Source: Porticoccaceae bacterium LTM1
GTDB taxonomy: Bacteria > Pseudomonadota > Gammaproteobacteria > Pseudomonadales > Porticoccaceae
Assembly (NCBI GenBank): GCA_030252795.1
Contig: CP127080.1
Span: forward strand, 1,500,501 to 1,564,500
Length of the DNA: 64,000 bases
Direction of reading: 5' to 3'
Positions 19,817-31,296 of this stretch are shown here, piece after piece. A program made the position numbers and the translations under genes. The notes beneath the pieces are model-generated. The model searched no databases. It was not told the DNA's origin and was given only the letters and a program-made list of their open reading frames with translations. Numbering within the stretch: the stretch's first letter is position 1; every line of letters begins with the position of its first letter.

Positions 19817-21394
19817 TTACTGCAAAGACTTGTTGATAAATTCCTCCACGACATCGGACATATCAAAGCTCTTACCGCCCTGCACTGGTGGATGGTCCGC
19901 AAGCGATTTCAGATGCGCACGCATTAATTCCCCCATGGGCTGAATCAGCCAAGATACCTTTTGCATTAGGTGGCCGTATGAGTCAGAGGAATCGTAACTC
20001 TCATATGGATCCATACGGATATTGAACACCAGTGGCACTGTGCGTGGAATCACATTCGCGTAGTAATCCTCTTTGGTCGAAAAGTGGAATTTCCAAGGTC
20101 CCATCCGCACCGCAGTCAGCTTGCTTTCGTAATAATAAAAAATGTGATTGCGATTGGACATACCGGACTCACCCATCCAGTACTCAAGGTTGTTTACGCC
20201 GTCGATATACTGTTTTTTTTGCTTCATAACGCGCTCAGCCACATCCGGTACACCTGCAGCTGCCGCCAATGTGGTAAACAAGTCTTGATGCGCCTGAATG
20301 CCGTTAAGCTTTTTGCCCCCCGGTATCTTGCCAGGCCAGCGGGCCATCATCGGGACCCGTACGCCGCCTTCGTAGGTTGTCATCTTTTCACCGCGGAATG
20401 GCGTGGTCGCGCCATGAGGCCAGGAAGAATGCTCCGGTCCGTTATCTGTGGAATAAATCACAATGGTGTTATCGGACAGGCCAGTTTTATCCAGCCAGTT
20501 CAGCACCAGGCCGATATCGTGGTCATGTTGCAGCATTCCTGCGCCGTGCAGATCGGCTTCGCTGGTAATGGATTCAACCTTGCGGACCCACTCGTCACCA
20601 ACGCGGGTGTACAGGTGCATACGGCTGGTATTTAGCCAGACAAAGAACGGCTCGCCTGCTTTTTGGGCTTTATCCATAAAACCCAACGCGAGGGGTATGA
20701 CCTCACCTGCGTCGAAATTTTTCATCCTTTCTTGAGTTAATGGTCCGGTGTCTTTAATGCTCTGTTTGCCTACTTGGCCAAATCGTGGTTGTTCAGTGCG
20801 GTCATTTTTGTCTGTCGCAAAGGAATGGATTACGCCTCGGGTTCCGAATTTCTCCTCATAGCGTTCCAGACTGCCGGAATACGCCTTGCCGAAATTCTGG
20901 TAGTCCCGCTGTTCCGCCTCTTCCTGAGTGTTCAAGTGGTAGAGGTTGCCAAAGAATTCATCAAAGCCGTGCACTGTCGGCAGATGCTCATTGCGGTCAC
21001 CCAGGTGATTCTTGCCGAAGTGTCCGGTGCGATAGCCCTCGGCTTTCAGTACCTCTGCCAGCGACGGGGACTTCTTCGATAAACCCAGTGGGTCTCCCGG
21101 CTGACCCACCGTAGTCATTCCTGAGCGAATCGGATACTGGCCTGTGATAAATGCTGCACGCCCTGCTGTACATGAAGGCTGAGCGTAGTGATCGGTAAAC
21201 AATACACCCTCATTAGCGATGCGATCTATGTTGGGTGTGCTGTAGCCCATAACTGCATGATTATAGGAACTTAGGTTCGACCAACCAACATCGTCGCCCC
21301 ATATCACAAGGATGTTGGGTTTTTCTGCATGAGAGTATGCTGAGCTGATGAGCAGAATAGATAAGGCAATAAACTTCATGATCAAGGACTTCAT
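19817..21394 (-). CDS. Periplasmic sulfatase (arylsulfatase family S1)
   Basis: Formylglycine-dependent sulfatase of about 525 residues that hydrolyses sulfate esters. A signal peptide ([23 protein letters not shown]) is followed by the metal-binding N-terminus ([11 protein letters not shown]). The active-site signature [13 protein letters not shown] has the cysteine converted to formylglycine near residue 74, and [12 protein letters not shown] is further on. The ATG at 21394 follows GGAG; an upstream in-frame ATG at 21418 would spoil the signal peptide. No formylglycine-generating enzyme is nearby. Such enzymes in marine bacteria often act on algal sulfated polysaccharides; the substrate here is unknown. 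Confidence 0.9.
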   Translation of the reverse strand: MKSLIMKFIALSILLISSAYSHAEKPNILVIWGDDVGWSNLSSYNHAVMGYSTPNIDRIANEGVLFTDHYAQPSCTAGRAAFITGQYPIRSGMTTVGQPGDPLGLSKKSPSLAEVLKAEGYRTGHFGKNHLGDRNEHLPTVHGFDEFFGNLYHLNTQEEAEQRDYQNFGKAYSGSLERYEEKFGTRGVIHSFATDKNDRTEQPRFGQVGKQSIKDTGPLTQERMKNFDAGEVIPLALGFMDKAQKAGEPFFVWLNTSRMHLYTRVGDEWVRKVESITSEADLHGAGMLQHDHDIGLVLNWLDKTGLSDNTIVIYSTDNGPEHSSWPHGATTPFRGEKMTTYEGGVRVPMMARWPGKIPGGKKLNGIQAHQDLFTTLAAAAGVPDVAERVMKQKKQYIDGVNNLEYWMGESGMSNRNHIFYYYESKLTAVRMGPWKFHFSTKEDYYANVIPRTVPLVFNIRMDPYESYDSSDSYGHLMQKVSWLIQPMGELMRAHLKSLADHPPVQGGKSFDMSDVVEEFINKSLQ

Positions 21395-21699
21395 TGGGCT
21401 TCTCCAATCTTGTTGCAAGATATCTGATCTAGAGCTGGCGCTTCACTTGATGTGTAATTGAGAAGTCTAGTCGACTGTTCTGTTTTAGCCAGAATTCTGC
21501 CCAATATGGTGTTGATCTCTGTTTTGAAATCCACTGACGGCTTTATAAGGGCTTATCAAAAGTAAGTAGAGCCTGACTGGGTTGCGAAGATGCCCACCCC
21601 CTCCCGAAGAAAGCCTTTCAGGAAAAATATCCAACTGTTTATGCTCCAAGGAGGGGGTAGATATAAATGAATGCCCAGCTTAGTTGATCGTGCTACGTA
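21395..21699. other. Intergenic gap between the sulfatase and the copper ATPase
   Basis: 305 bases with no convincing gene. A 9-bp inverted repeat ACCCCCTCC / GGAGGGGGT, separated by about 45 bases, lies near 21596-21660, close to the ATPase 3' end. Confidence 0.4.
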
Positions 21700-24018
21700 T
21701 CACTTGTACCTCAAGCGCAACGCATTGGTTACCACAGAAACTGAACTCAAACTCATTGCCAAAGCAGCAATCATCGGAGACAGCAGCAAGCCGAAAAACG
21801 GATAGGCAATTCCCGCAGCTACTGGCACACCAATGCTGTTGTATATGAAGGCAAATCCAAGATTCTGGCGCATATTGCGTACCGTGAGTCGGGATAGCTG
21901 TATCGCCTCAGCGATTCCCCGCAAGTCACCTTTCACCAGTGTTACTTGTGCGCTGCTCATGGCTACGTCGGTTCCGGTGCCCATGGCGATCCCAACGTTT
22001 GCTTTTGCAAGAGCTGGTGCATCATTGATGCCGTCGCCCGCCATTGCCACTATGCGGCCTTTGGACTGGAGTTTGGCAATAAGATCGAGTTTGTCGCCTG
22101 GCTTAACTTCACCGTGGATTTCGTCGATACCCAGTTCCTTGCCAACTGCTCTGGCAGTCCTCTCCCCATCACCAGTAGCCATGATGACGCGTATGCCCTC
22201 TTTTCGAATCAACTCAATAGCAGCGCGGCTGGTTTCCTTAACAGGATCGGCAATCGCCAGCACCCCGGCTAGCCGGTCACCAACACCGAGATAAACGACA
22301 CTCGCGCCCTGATCACGTAGCCTGTCAATATCAGCAGACAAGGACTTCCAGTTGATTTTGTGTTGATCCATCAAGGCAGTATTGCCCAGTGCCAGTTTTT
22401 TACCGTCAACCTCTCCGGTAACCCCGATACCCGATTCAGAGTCAAAATCACTGACTTTGGCAAGTTTGATTTCTTGTTCTCTCGCGGCATTTACTATCGC
22501 AATGGCGAGTGGATGTTCGCTGCCCTGATCAAGGCTGGCGGCAAGACGTAGAACTACCGAGTCTTCAAAACCTTCAGCGGGTATGACTTCTTTAAAAACA
22601 GGGCGCCCTTCCGTTAACGTTCCGGTTTTATCCACTACGAGAGTATCTACAGTTCGCAATGCCTCGATTGCAGCTGCATCGCGGAACAGCACCCCATGTG
22701 TGGCTCCCTTGCCGGTTGCAACCATGATTGACATGGGGGTTGCCAGACCCAGCGCACAGGGACAGGCGATGATCAGCACCGCAACCGCATTGATCAGGCC
22801 GTATATCCAGCTCGGTTCCGGCCCGAAAACTCCCCAGATTATGAAAGTGGTTAGAGCTATTGCCACCACGATGGAGACAAAATAACCAGCCACCACATCA
22901 GCAAGTCGTTGCATTGGGGCTCTTGAACGCTGGGCCTGAGATACCAGGTGAATAATCTGCGACAGTGTGGTGTCTTCCCCAACCCGCTCGGCACGAATAA
23001 TCAAACTGCCGTTGGTGTTCTGTGTCGCGCCAATGACTTTGTCGCCGGGCTGCTTTGACACTGGTGCCGGCTCCCCGGTCAACATGGATTCGTTCACCGC
23101 GCTGCGACCCTCTTCCACCTCTCCATCTACGGGCACGTTTTCGCCAGGACGAACTCGTAGCCGGTCACCTTCGCGCACTTCGCTCAACGGGATGTCTTCT
23201 TCGCTACCATCGTCATTCAGGCGACGTGCAGTATCTGGTGCCAAACGCAGAAGCGACCTGATCGCTTCTGAGGTTCTGGAACGCGCTTTTAACTCAAAGA
23301 GCTGCCCCATCAGTGTCAGTGAAATAATCACCGCAGCGGCCTCAAAATAGACATTTACCTTGCCACCTTGAATGAATGAACCTGGGAACCAGTGTGGCAC
23401 TATGGTGGCAGCCAGGCTGTAGAGATAAGCGGCCGCCGTTCCCAGTCCAATCAGTGTCCACATATTGGGACTGCGATGAATGATGGATTGGGCGCCCCGA
23501 ACAAAGAATTGTAGACCGCACCAGAGTACGACAGGTGTTGTAAGAACCAGCTCTATCCAGCTCTGCGTGCCATGGGGGAACCAGTTTCGGCCATGGCCAA
23601 ACATGGCTATAACGAATACCACGGCTGTAAATGGCAGGCTAATCAGAAAGCGCCGCCTGAAATCTATGTATTCGTGATCCTCACTCTCTTCGAGGGAAGG
23701 TGTTTCTTGTTCCAGCGCCATTCCGCATTTGGGGCATGTCCCCGGTCCCTGCTGACGTACTTCCGGGTGCATGGGGCAGCTATACCAGGCTGAAGAATCA
23801 ACTCTCTCCTCCTTTTCAATATCCGGTTGCAGATATTTCTCTGGCTGCTCCGAAAACTTGGTGAGACAGTTGGCGCTGCAGAAATAATAATCTTCACCTT
23901 GGTATTGATGGTGATGCTTTGAGTTGCTGGTAACTGTTATGCCACAAACCGGATCCTTCAGGTCAGTCGACTCTTGGTGGTGTATGTGGCAGCAGCTTTT
24001 GTGGTCCTGATGATTCAT
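21700..24018 (-). CDS. copA: Copper-translocating P1B-type ATPase
   Basis: Inner-membrane copper exporter of about 772 residues. The N-terminus lacks classical HMA domains. Instead it has a His-rich start ([13 protein letters not shown]), a YHS-type domain (DPVCGITV to [10 protein letters not shown]) and a heavy-metal-binding finger ([24 protein letters not shown]). The membrane metal site CPC ([11 protein letters not shown]) lies near 420, the phosphorylated Asp in DKTGTLTEG near 462 and TGDGERTA near 620; [12 protein letters not shown] follows. The frame extends upstream to a TTG at 24060; the ATG at 24018 is preferred but its ribosome site is weak. No copper regulator adjoins it. Confidence 0.92.
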   Translation of the reverse strand: MNHQDHKSCCHIHHQESTDLKDPVCGITVTSNSKHHHQYQGEDYYFCSANCLTKFSEQPEKYLQPDIEKEERVDSSAWYSCPMHPEVRQQGPGTCPKCGMALEQETPSLEESEDHEYIDFRRRFLISLPFTAVVFVIAMFGHGRNWFPHGTQSWIELVLTTPVVLWCGLQFFVRGAQSIIHRSPNMWTLIGLGTAAAYLYSLAATIVPHWFPGSFIQGGKVNVYFEAAAVIISLTLMGQLFELKARSRTSEAIRSLLRLAPDTARRLNDDGSEEDIPLSEVREGDRLRVRPGENVPVDGEVEEGRSAVNESMLTGEPAPVSKQPGDKVIGATQNTNGSLIIRAERVGEDTTLSQIIHLVSQAQRSRAPMQRLADVVAGYFVSIVVAIALTTFIIWGVFGPEPSWIYGLINAVAVLIIACPCALGLATPMSIMVATGKGATHGVLFRDAAAIEALRTVDTLVVDKTGTLTEGRPVFKEVIPAEGFEDSVVLRLAASLDQGSEHPLAIAIVNAAREQEIKLAKVSDFDSESGIGVTGEVDGKKLALGNTALMDQHKINWKSLSADIDRLRDQGASVVYLGVGDRLAGVLAIADPVKETSRAAIELIRKEGIRVIMATGDGERTARAVGKELGIDEIHGEVKPGDKLDLIAKLQSKGRIVAMAGDGINDAPALAKANVGIAMGTGTDVAMSSAQVTLVKGDLRGIAEAIQLSRLTVRNMRQNLGFAFIYNSIGVPVAAGIAYPFFGLLLSPMIAALAMSLSSVSVVTNALRLRYK

Positions 24019-24186
24019 GTTGATGTACTCATGTAGATTATTGGCCAATTCGGGATTCAATCAGGCGGCACACATCATCGCCGTCGGGTATGCAATCCGG
24101 AATCTTTTGCCAATCGGCCATGGCTCGCTCCATTTTTTCGCAAAGTCTGGTCAACCCCCCTATTCTGGGGGCTGCCGATTCTGGTT

Positions 24187-24732
24187 GTGGTTGTCACGCT
24201 GTATTTTTTAATGTGGGAACCAGCCAATGTTGATGGGATGGCATACCCTGATTTGCATCGGGTTATGGAGAGTTCAAATATATTGAGACTGGGCCCTGAA
24301 AGTGCGCAAGATAGAGAGTTAGTGCAGAAATATACCGCTCCTTCCAAAGCCATAACAGAGATTGTTTTACAGCGTCTTTCAGAGTTACGAGCAACCTATA
24401 AACAACTTGGGCCCGCACTGGAAGTCGTTCCAACAGATTCAGACGAGCACCAGCGAGTTGCGGACTCGATAACCAATTTACTGGGTACTTATAACCTGAG
24501 CAGTTCGGTTAAGCCGAAGGCGCATGAAATCCCGCCAGCAGAGCTGCCATTAATTCTCTATTGCTCAACCAAAGATATGGACTTGGCATATAAGTTTCTT
24601 TCTGCAATAGCTCCTTATATTCATGGTGCAGCAGTGATTATGACAGACCCCGAATATTCTCCAGGCAGGATGAGGCTGTTTATTCAGGGCACAGTTTATT
24701 TTAGTGACAACGGCGTGGCTGTTTTCGAGTAG
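24187..24732 (+). CDS. Membrane-anchored orphan protein, 5' end probably frameshifted
   Basis: At least 181 residues, no family recognised. Starting at GTG 24187 would cut a transmembrane helix in half: the same frame upstream reads FRKVWSTPLFWGLPILVVVV and is open back to 24037, but offers no ATG, GTG or TTG. An ATG at 24120 reads MARSIF and would join this frame if one T were removed from the T6 run at 24133-24138, giving a natural N-terminal anchor (MARSIFRKVWSTPLFWGLP). The soluble part has no known motif. It is divergent from copA and converges on the cytochrome gene. Confidence 0.6.
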   Translation: MVVTLYFLMWEPANVDGMAYPDLHRVMESSNILRLGPESAQDRELVQKYTAPSKAITEIVLQRLSELRATYKQLGPALEVVPTDSDEHQRVADSITNLLGTYNLSSSVKPKAHEIPPAELPLILYCSTKDMDLAYKFLSAIAPYIHGAAVIMTDPEYSPGRMRLFIQGTVYFSDNGVAVFE

Positions 24733-24780
24733 CACTGACTTATTTCAGTTGCCAGTCATTACACCAGAGGCCTTACACAT

Positions 24781-25404
24781 TCATTTAGTACCAAACGTTT
24801 CCCTGATGTATTTCAGCACTACTTTAATATCACCATCGGTTAGCGCACTATTCCCCCCTTTCGGTGGCATAGCCAAGGTGCTGCCAGTGCTTTGGAATCC
24901 GTTAGTAATATTTTTTAACAGTTCAGAGTCAGCTTTGCTTAAGCTGCCGTTTCTATCCGTTAAATCAGGCACACCCGCCAGTAATCCTTTGCCATCCTCC
25001 CCGTGACAGGCTACGCAGCTACTCTGGTAGATTGCTTGACCGGAACCGGAGCTTGAAATTGGTCCAACATTTTTTTCAGTACCGGTATCGTTGTTGGCTG
25101 CCTTTTTCTTACTATTAGATTCTTGCAAAAAGGTTAAGATATCCCTGGTTTCCTGACCGGTTAATCCAGCGCGAATACGCATATGAAATGTACTGGTGAT
25201 CCATTGATCATCGCGAAGATCACTTGGGTTGCGCATGTTATGACAGCGTGCACAGTTATTCGCCCAGGTTTTACTCCCGCGTGTAAAATCACCTTTCTCA
25301 GGATAATCCGCCGCGAAGCCAAGTGCTGCCGTCATCCCAATCACAGGTATACAAACTTTTCTTAAAAGACTTGGGAACACTCTGCTATTGATCAGTAAAT
25401 TCAT
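24781..25404 (-). CDS. Dihaem c-type cytochrome
   Basis: Periplasmic electron-transfer protein of 207 residues with an N-terminal hydrophobic signal (about residues 12-31) and two haem c attachment sites: CARCH near 51 and CVACH near 132. The second domain has the class I cytochrome c pattern with a distal methionine candidate in STLAMPPKGG. It begins 14 bases after the porin stop codon, so the two form an operon. The redox partner is not evident. The nearest neighbours concern outer-membrane transport and copper. Confidence 0.85.
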   Translation of the reverse strand: MNLLINSRVFPSLLRKVCIPVIGMTAALGFAADYPEKGDFTRGSKTWANNCARCHNMRNPSDLRDDQWITSTFHMRIRAGLTGQETRDILTFLQESNSKKKAANNDTGTEKNVGPISSSGSGQAIYQSSCVACHGEDGKGLLAGVPDLTDRNGSLSKADSELLKNITNGFQSTGSTLAMPPKGGNSALTDGDIKVVLKYIRETFGTK

Positions 25405-25418
25405 AATGACTCTCCAGA

Positions 25419-26672
25419 TCAGAAACCGTAAGCCATCTGGAGCAACAGCCGATCTTTGTCAGTATCGCTTTGCCTTGCTCCGTCGTTAAACTCATAGCTC
25501 AATTTTCCAATGAAGTTACTAGTAAACAAGTAATTAACTCCACAGGACCATTGGTCTTGTTCCTGACTCTTATGTGGTGAGTTAAAGTCTGTAAATCGAG
25601 TGACAATCTCCCATTTCTTTTTGGGTAGACGATAAGCGCCTTGGATATACCAGCTCTTCCATTCCGCTCCTTCGGAAGCTGCTACCCCACTGCCATTGTC
25701 AGCACCAACCTTTGTGCGCACATACTCACCGCGAAGATCCAAACCACCGCTTTGCCACGCAAAATCAATACCGGCGACATCATAATCACGCGCTGCTTCT
25801 CCATTTAGTAGGCTGCTGTCGCCATCTTCGATCATGGTAACTGTGGCTTTACCGGTAGCGTATGACAGCCCTACTTCAAAACCATTGAAGGGGAGAAGGC
25901 CAAATCGCCCACCAATGACTTTTTCACCATCCTTGTCAGAATTAAATCCTTCAGCCTCAACAGCCTCCAGTTCAAATTCTATGTCACCCCCCTCCACTTC
26001 CATTTCCGCTGCCAATTCCGGTCCGTTACCGATAAAGAGCGCATAGTTTGCTTTCATTCCTTCAATTGGAAATCCGCCACGAAGTTGAAATCCGGTATCG
26101 GAAACTGGCGCCGCGCCATCCTCTCCAAATCCAGGCGGAGCGGATGGCAATTTATTAATCCAGGAGGGGTGCAGATTCTGGCGGAACTGACCTATTGGGC
26201 TAAGGAATCTACCAGCCACCAAAGCAACGTAGTCATTGATAAACCAGTCAACAGTCAAATATTCAAGTTTAGCTTCAGTTTCACCATCTTCCTCGAGCTC
26301 AAGTTCCAGCTCGGACTCCACCATGACTAAATCGCGATACTGGAAATGAAAGATTGGCGAGAAGGTTCCGAGGTTAAAGCTCCCATCTTGAGATTCTGAA
26401 TCTGAGTATCCGACATCCACATAGCCGGCTAAGTGGACAAGTGTATTTGGCTGTTTCCACTCAGCCGCCGCTTCAACCTTCCTTTCAACCTCTTGCACTT
26501 CCTGCTTGGTAGCGCTTTTTTGTATTTGCTGACGCAGATAGTCCACTTCTTTCTGTAATTGCTCAAGGCGCTTCAACAATTCCGTGGTATCTTCTTCGGC
26601 AAGAGCAAAATTAGAAAGCGTGATTGCGGTAAGGCCCAGCGCGATTCTGGTAAGTAACTTGTTGGTACGCAT
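25419..26672 (-). CDS. Outer-membrane porin with N-terminal coiled coil
   Basis: About 417 residues. A signal peptide (LLTRIALGLTAITLSNFALA) is followed by a coiled coil (ELLKRLEQLQKEVDYLRQQI). A beta-rich barrel region then ends in the terminal aromatic MAYGF expected for outer-membrane proteins. It resembles the phosphate-selective (OprO/OprP-like) porin superfamily in layout. Two strongly acidic stretches are unusual: SELELELEEDGETEAKLEY near residue 120 and EMEVEGGDIEFELEAVEAEG near 205. The ATG at 26672 has GGAG upstream; an earlier in-frame start at 26690 is less likely. First gene of the porin-cytochrome operon. Confidence 0.8.
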   Translation of the reverse strand: MRTNKLLTRIALGLTAITLSNFALAEEDTTELLKRLEQLQKEVDYLRQQIQKSATKQEVQEVERKVEAAAEWKQPNTLVHLAGYVDVGYSDSESQDGSFNLGTFSPIFHFQYRDLVMVESELELELEEDGETEAKLEYLTVDWFINDYVALVAGRFLSPIGQFRQNLHPSWINKLPSAPPGFGEDGAAPVSDTGFQLRGGFPIEGMKANYALFIGNGPELAAEMEVEGGDIEFELEAVEAEGFNSDKDGEKVIGGRFGLLPFNGFEVGLSYATGKATVTMIEDGDSSLLNGEAARDYDVAGIDFAWQSGGLDLRGEYVRTKVGADNGSGVAASEGAEWKSWYIQGAYRLPKKKWEIVTRFTDFNSPHKSQEQDQWSCGVNYLFTSNFIGKLSYEFNDGARQSDTDKDRLLLQMAYGF

Positions 26673-27022
26673 GATCTGCTCCTTATCCATGGGACATGGC
26701 TGGTAAAAGCAACATGAGTATAGTCAGCATTTCGCGAAGCACATTAGAGAGTGCAGCACATATAACTGGTCATTCAATTTAGGCGACTAGGTAAGGTATA
26801 GGTGAAAACATTGGTCTCATCATGGGCGCAGAATGGGAGATTCGACTTTCATTGATCTGAGTCGATTTTTTAGTAAAAACCAATGGGGTCCTCGGGCACA
26901 TTAACATCCATGCCTTCTACCTATGGTTAATTTGCTAACTGTGTCACAATCTAGTGCACCAATACTTCTATTCGACTATATTTGTCTGGACAGAGAACAA
27001 CCAAGAAAAAGGAGAAATTTCA
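26673..27022. other. Gap between the divergent porin operon and a small lipoprotein gene
   Basis: 350 bases containing the divergent promoters and an orphan plus-strand terminator at 26842-26871. No protein-coding frame is convincing. Confidence 0.45.
26842..26871 (+). terminator. Orphan terminator-like hairpin, possible end of a small RNA
   Basis: TCGACT and AGTCGA form a 6-bp stem with a 12-base loop, followed by TTTTTT on the plus strand. No plus-strand gene lies upstream within the gap, so a short non-coding transcript between about 26690 and 26870 is possible. Confidence 0.4.
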
Positions 27023-27397
27023 ATGAAATCAGCTATTTTGCTCAGTGCTTGCCTGTTGCTGATCTCAGCCTGTTCGCCCAGCCTGAAGAACGATTCACAA
27101 GCCTCTCAATACTACTGGCCTGAAAGCGGTGACAGTATTTTGATTAGTGCTGACCTTAACAATAACTTCACCGAGCATGGTGCTGGAGTTACCTCAAGGC
27201 ACTTGGTGGTCAAGTTTAATGGTGAAGCGGTTGTGGACGGTTTTCTCAGTGATACCTACGAGGGTATGTTGACTGGCACCTACGCTGGTCAGGATGTATC
27301 CGTTACTTGTCATATGCCGAAGGTTTCCGGTCAATGGCGTGAGGTCCGCTGTGTGGTGACTCATGGTGATAAATGGGCGGCTAACCTGACGTTTTAA
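27023..27397 (+). CDS. Small putative lipoprotein
   Basis: 124 residues starting MKSAILLSACLLLISACSPS, a lipoprotein signal with the lipidated cysteine at 17. The mature part is short, beta-rich by appearance and has a cysteine pair (VTCHMPK and VRCVVTH). The ATG at 27023 follows AAGGAGAAA, an excellent ribosome-binding site; the frame is open further upstream but unsupported. No family recognised. A strong terminator follows. Confidence 0.75.
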   Translation: MKSAILLSACLLLISACSPSLKNDSQASQYYWPESGDSILISADLNNNFTEHGAGVTSRHLVVKFNGEAVVDGFLSDTYEGMLTGTYAGQDVSVTCHMPKVSGQWREVRCVVTHGDKWAANLTF

Positions 27398-27411
27398 AAG
27401 TCCAGAGATTG

Positions 27412-27447
27412 AAAAGCCCGCATATCAACATGTTATGCGGGCTTTTT
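27412..27447. terminator. Bidirectional terminator, lipoprotein gene / gorA
   Basis: AAAAGCCCGCATA and TATGCGGGCTTTT form a 13-bp perfect stem with T-runs on the plus strand and A-runs opposite. It serves both convergent genes. Confidence 0.92.
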
Positions 27448-27461
27448 TGTGTGGATTCGAG

Positions 27462-28823
27462 TTAGCTTGCTGGTTCACGCATGGTAACAAACTCCTCCGC
27501 AGCTGTTGGGTGAATGCCAATCGTTGCATCAAAATCAGCCTTCGTGGCCCCTGCCTTGATGGCAATCGCCAATCCCTGAACAATCTCTCCGGCGTGTTCG
27601 CCAACCATGTGGCACCCCACTACTTTGTCGGATGCAGTATCGACGATCAGCTTCATAAATGTTTTTTCATCGCCGCCGCCCAGAGTTTGCTTCATCGCTC
27701 GGAACTGGCTCTTGAATACCGTAATTTCTCCAAATTTTTCCCTGGCCTGTTCTTCACTTAAACCGACGGTCCCAATACAAGGCTGGCTGAATACCGCTGT
27801 AGGAATAGCGTCGTAATCCATTTTGCAGGGCTTGCCTTGATAAAGATGCGCCGACAACGCCATGCCTTCAGCAATGGCTACCGGTGTTAATGGGACTCGA
27901 TCGATTACATCCCCCAAAGCAAAGATCGAAGGTTCTGACGTTTGAAATTGGTCGTTGACGACAATAGAGCCATTAGAACTTACTTCGACCTGTGTATTCT
28001 CAATGCCAAGATTGTCGAGATTTGGTTTACGACCTGTGGCATACATCACTTGGCCAATTTCGAGCTTTTCGCCGTTATTAAGTGTGGCGAGTAGGTTGTC
28101 CCCTTGCTTGTTGAGGGATTGGATGTCGGTATTGAAGTGGAGGTGAACTCCCCTGCTCTTCATTTCGTGAGCTAGCACATCACGGACTTCATCATCGAAC
28201 CCCCTGAGGAACTTCGGCCCGCGGTACAGCAAGTGAGTTTCAACACCCAGGCCGTTAAAAATGCCTGCAAATTCGACAGCGATATAACCGCCACCAACCA
28301 CAATAATCTTTTCTGGCAGTTGCTCCAGGTAAAACGCTTCGTTGGAGGTGATGGCCAATTCTTTTCCGGGAATATCTGGCACAAATGGTTTGCCACCGGT
28401 GGCGATCAGAATTCGCTCGGCACTGTACTCTGAGCCGTTAACCGATACTGTGTTCGCATCTATAATGGTGGCGGTCCCTTCAAACAACTCAACCCCGGAG
28501 TTATTTAACAAATTTCTGTAGATGCCATTCAGGCGCTCTATTTCTGTGTTTTTATTGGCAATGAGTTGAGGCCAGCTGTGTTTGGGTGACTGTTCGATAT
28601 TCCAGCCAAATCCTGCCGAGGAAGAAAACTCACTGGAAAATTCAGCTGCATAAACCAGTAACTTTTTCGGCACGCAGCCGACATTAACGCAGGTGCCACC
28701 CAGGTATTGCTGTTCGGCAATAGCTACTTTTGCACCATATTTCGCAGACATTCTTGCGGTACGAACGCCGCCAGAACCAGCGCCAATAACAAACAAGTCG
28801 TAATCAAATTTCCGGTCGGACAT
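27462..28823 (-). CDS. gorA: Glutathione-disulfide reductase
   Basis: NADPH-dependent flavoenzyme that regenerates reduced glutathione, 453 residues. The FAD motif [14 protein letters not shown] is near residue 12. The redox disulfide lies in [14 protein letters not shown] near 42-47. The NADPH motif [16 protein letters not shown] is near 174, and the C-terminal interface motif [14 protein letters not shown] carries the catalytic His. It starts 2 bases after the trmO stop, so the pair is an operon. Confidence 0.95.
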   Translation of the reverse strand: MSDRKFDYDLFVIGAGSGGVRTARMSAKYGAKVAIAEQQYLGGTCVNVGCVPKKLLVYAAEFSSEFSSSAGFGWNIEQSPKHSWPQLIANKNTEIERLNGIYRNLLNNSGVELFEGTATIIDANTVSVNGSEYSAERILIATGGKPFVPDIPGKELAITSNEAFYLEQLPEKIIVVGGGYIAVEFAGIFNGLGVETHLLYRGPKFLRGFDDEVRDVLAHEMKSRGVHLHFNTDIQSLNKQGDNLLATLNNGEKLEIGQVMYATGRKPNLDNLGIENTQVEVSSNGSIVVNDQFQTSEPSIFALGDVIDRVPLTPVAIAEGMALSAHLYQGKPCKMDYDAIPTAVFSQPCIGTVGLSEEQAREKFGEITVFKSQFRAMKQTLGGGDEKTFMKLIVDTASDKVVGCHMVGEHAGEIVQGLAIAIKAGATKADFDATIGIHPTAAEEFVTMREPAS

Positions 28824-28825
28824 GG

Positions 28826-29539
28826 TTATACCTCTTCAATCCGGATAACTCGAGAGGTCCCATCTACAACCTCCCAAACTACATTTATATCGTACAGGCG
28901 AACACCATATTGGCGGTTTTCGGTACTAGCATTTCGATAAGCTGGTCTTGGGTCCTGCGCCAACACATCACTAATAAAGTCTTTCAGGTGTGGATGCTTG
29001 TCATTTAATTTATGCAGAATGGATTCGGCCTCAGCACTGAATTCCACTGTCATTATTGCAGCCGGCTTATCCGCAGCGTACCCAGCATGAGCACCAGGAA
29101 GACTATCTGAATATGGAATATATGGCTTGATATCAATTACCGGTGTGCCATCAAGCAGATCCATTCCGGCAATTTCAATAAATACCCTCTGCCCTTCCTG
29201 TTTGATGCCTTCAAGAGAGACGACGGACATACCGATAGGATTAGGACGAAAAGTAGAACGCGTTGAAAAAACGCCCGTTTTGGTATTGCCACCTAAACGT
29301 GGAGGGCGCACCAATGGTTTCCACCCCTGATCCTGTGTTCCATGGAATACGAATAAAACCCACAAGTGGCTGAACTGTTCAAGATCCCTAATGGCGTGCT
29401 CGTCATTGTACGGAGGCAGTAATTCAATTTGTCCTTTGGCACTGGAGACGATGCCCGGCTGCCTCGGCACCGCAAACTTCTCCTTATAGGGTGAGTGAAC
29501 AATGCCTATGGTGTCGAATTGAAACGTTGCCACTTTCAA
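28826..29539 (-). CDS. trmO: tRNA (t6A37) N6-methyltransferase, TsaA/TrmO family
   Basis: SAM-dependent enzyme that methylates t6A at position 37 of tRNAs reading ACC. 237 residues. The TsaA-family core is visible: [18 protein letters not shown] near residue 12, [14 protein letters not shown] near 56, then [14 protein letters not shown] near 95, a fingerprint of the family. The C-terminal extension (QDPRPAYR) is typical of the proteobacterial form. It heads the trmO-gorA pair and is separated from serS by a terminator. Confidence 0.92.
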   Translation of the reverse strand: MKVATFQFDTIGIVHSPYKEKFAVPRQPGIVSSAKGQIELLPPYNDEHAIRDLEQFSHLWVLFVFHGTQDQGWKPLVRPPRLGGNTKTGVFSTRSTFRPNPIGMSVVSLEGIKQEGQRVFIEIAGMDLLDGTPVIDIKPYIPYSDSLPGAHAGYAADKPAAIMTVEFSAEAESILHKLNDKHPHLKDFISDVLAQDPRPAYRNASTENRQYGVRLYDINVVWEVVDGTSRVIRIEEV

Positions 29540-29559
29540 ATCCTGAAATTTGGGTCTGG

Positions 29560-29588
29560 ATAAAAACAGGGCTCCACACGGGAGCCCA
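29560..29588 (-). terminator. Terminator of the ftsK-serS block
   Basis: On the minus strand GGGCTCC, a CGTGT loop and GGAGCCC, then TGTTTTTA. It lies 28-57 bases after the serS stop. Confidence 0.85.
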
Positions 29589-29616
29589 ACTGAAAGCTGT
29601 ATTTAACCGACTTAAA

Positions 29617-30897
<1,281 letters not shown>

Positions 30898-30924
30898 TCA
30901 ATTCGTAGCGTTAGTTTTGAAATA

Positions 30925-31296
30925 TTAAATCAGTCGAGCCAGGTAGATGGCACCTAATGTTGCCGCAAGGCAAAGGATCAGGCTGCCTACTGAGTAACTG
31001 ATGGACATAGCAAAGTGACCATTTTGCCACAAGGCAAGGGTCTCTAGCGAGAAGGTTGAGAAAGTAGTGAATGCACCAAGAAAGCCGACCATGACGATAT
31101 TGCGCCATTCTGTGGGCAGCAGCCCTCTTTCGATGATCAGCACATAAAAAACGCCCATCAGGAAAGCCCCCGACACATTGGCAATCAGTGTGCCCAACGG
31201 AAGTCGTTCACCAAAGACCGGGAATGCCAGTGCATTGACTCCAAATCGAGCCATTGCCCCCAAGGCTCCTCCTACCGCGACCGCCAGCCATTGCAT
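30925..31296 (-). CDS. crcB: Fluoride exporter CrcB (Fluc)
   Basis: Small inner-membrane fluoride channel of 123 residues with four hydrophobic helices, working as a dimer. Typical motifs are GGALGAMARFGV near residue 10, PLGTLIANVSGAFLMG near 36 and GFLGAFTTFSTFS near 73, whose phenylalanines line the fluoride pore. Its ATG shares one base with the rarA TAA (TAATG), so translation is coupled. No fluoride riboswitch is visible; it is embedded in the operon. Confidence 0.95.
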   Translation of the reverse strand: MQWLAVAVGGALGAMARFGVNALAFPVFGERLPLGTLIANVSGAFLMGVFYVLIIERGLLPTEWRNIVMVGFLGAFTTFSTFSLETLALWQNGHFAMSISYSVGSLILCLAATLGAIYLARLI

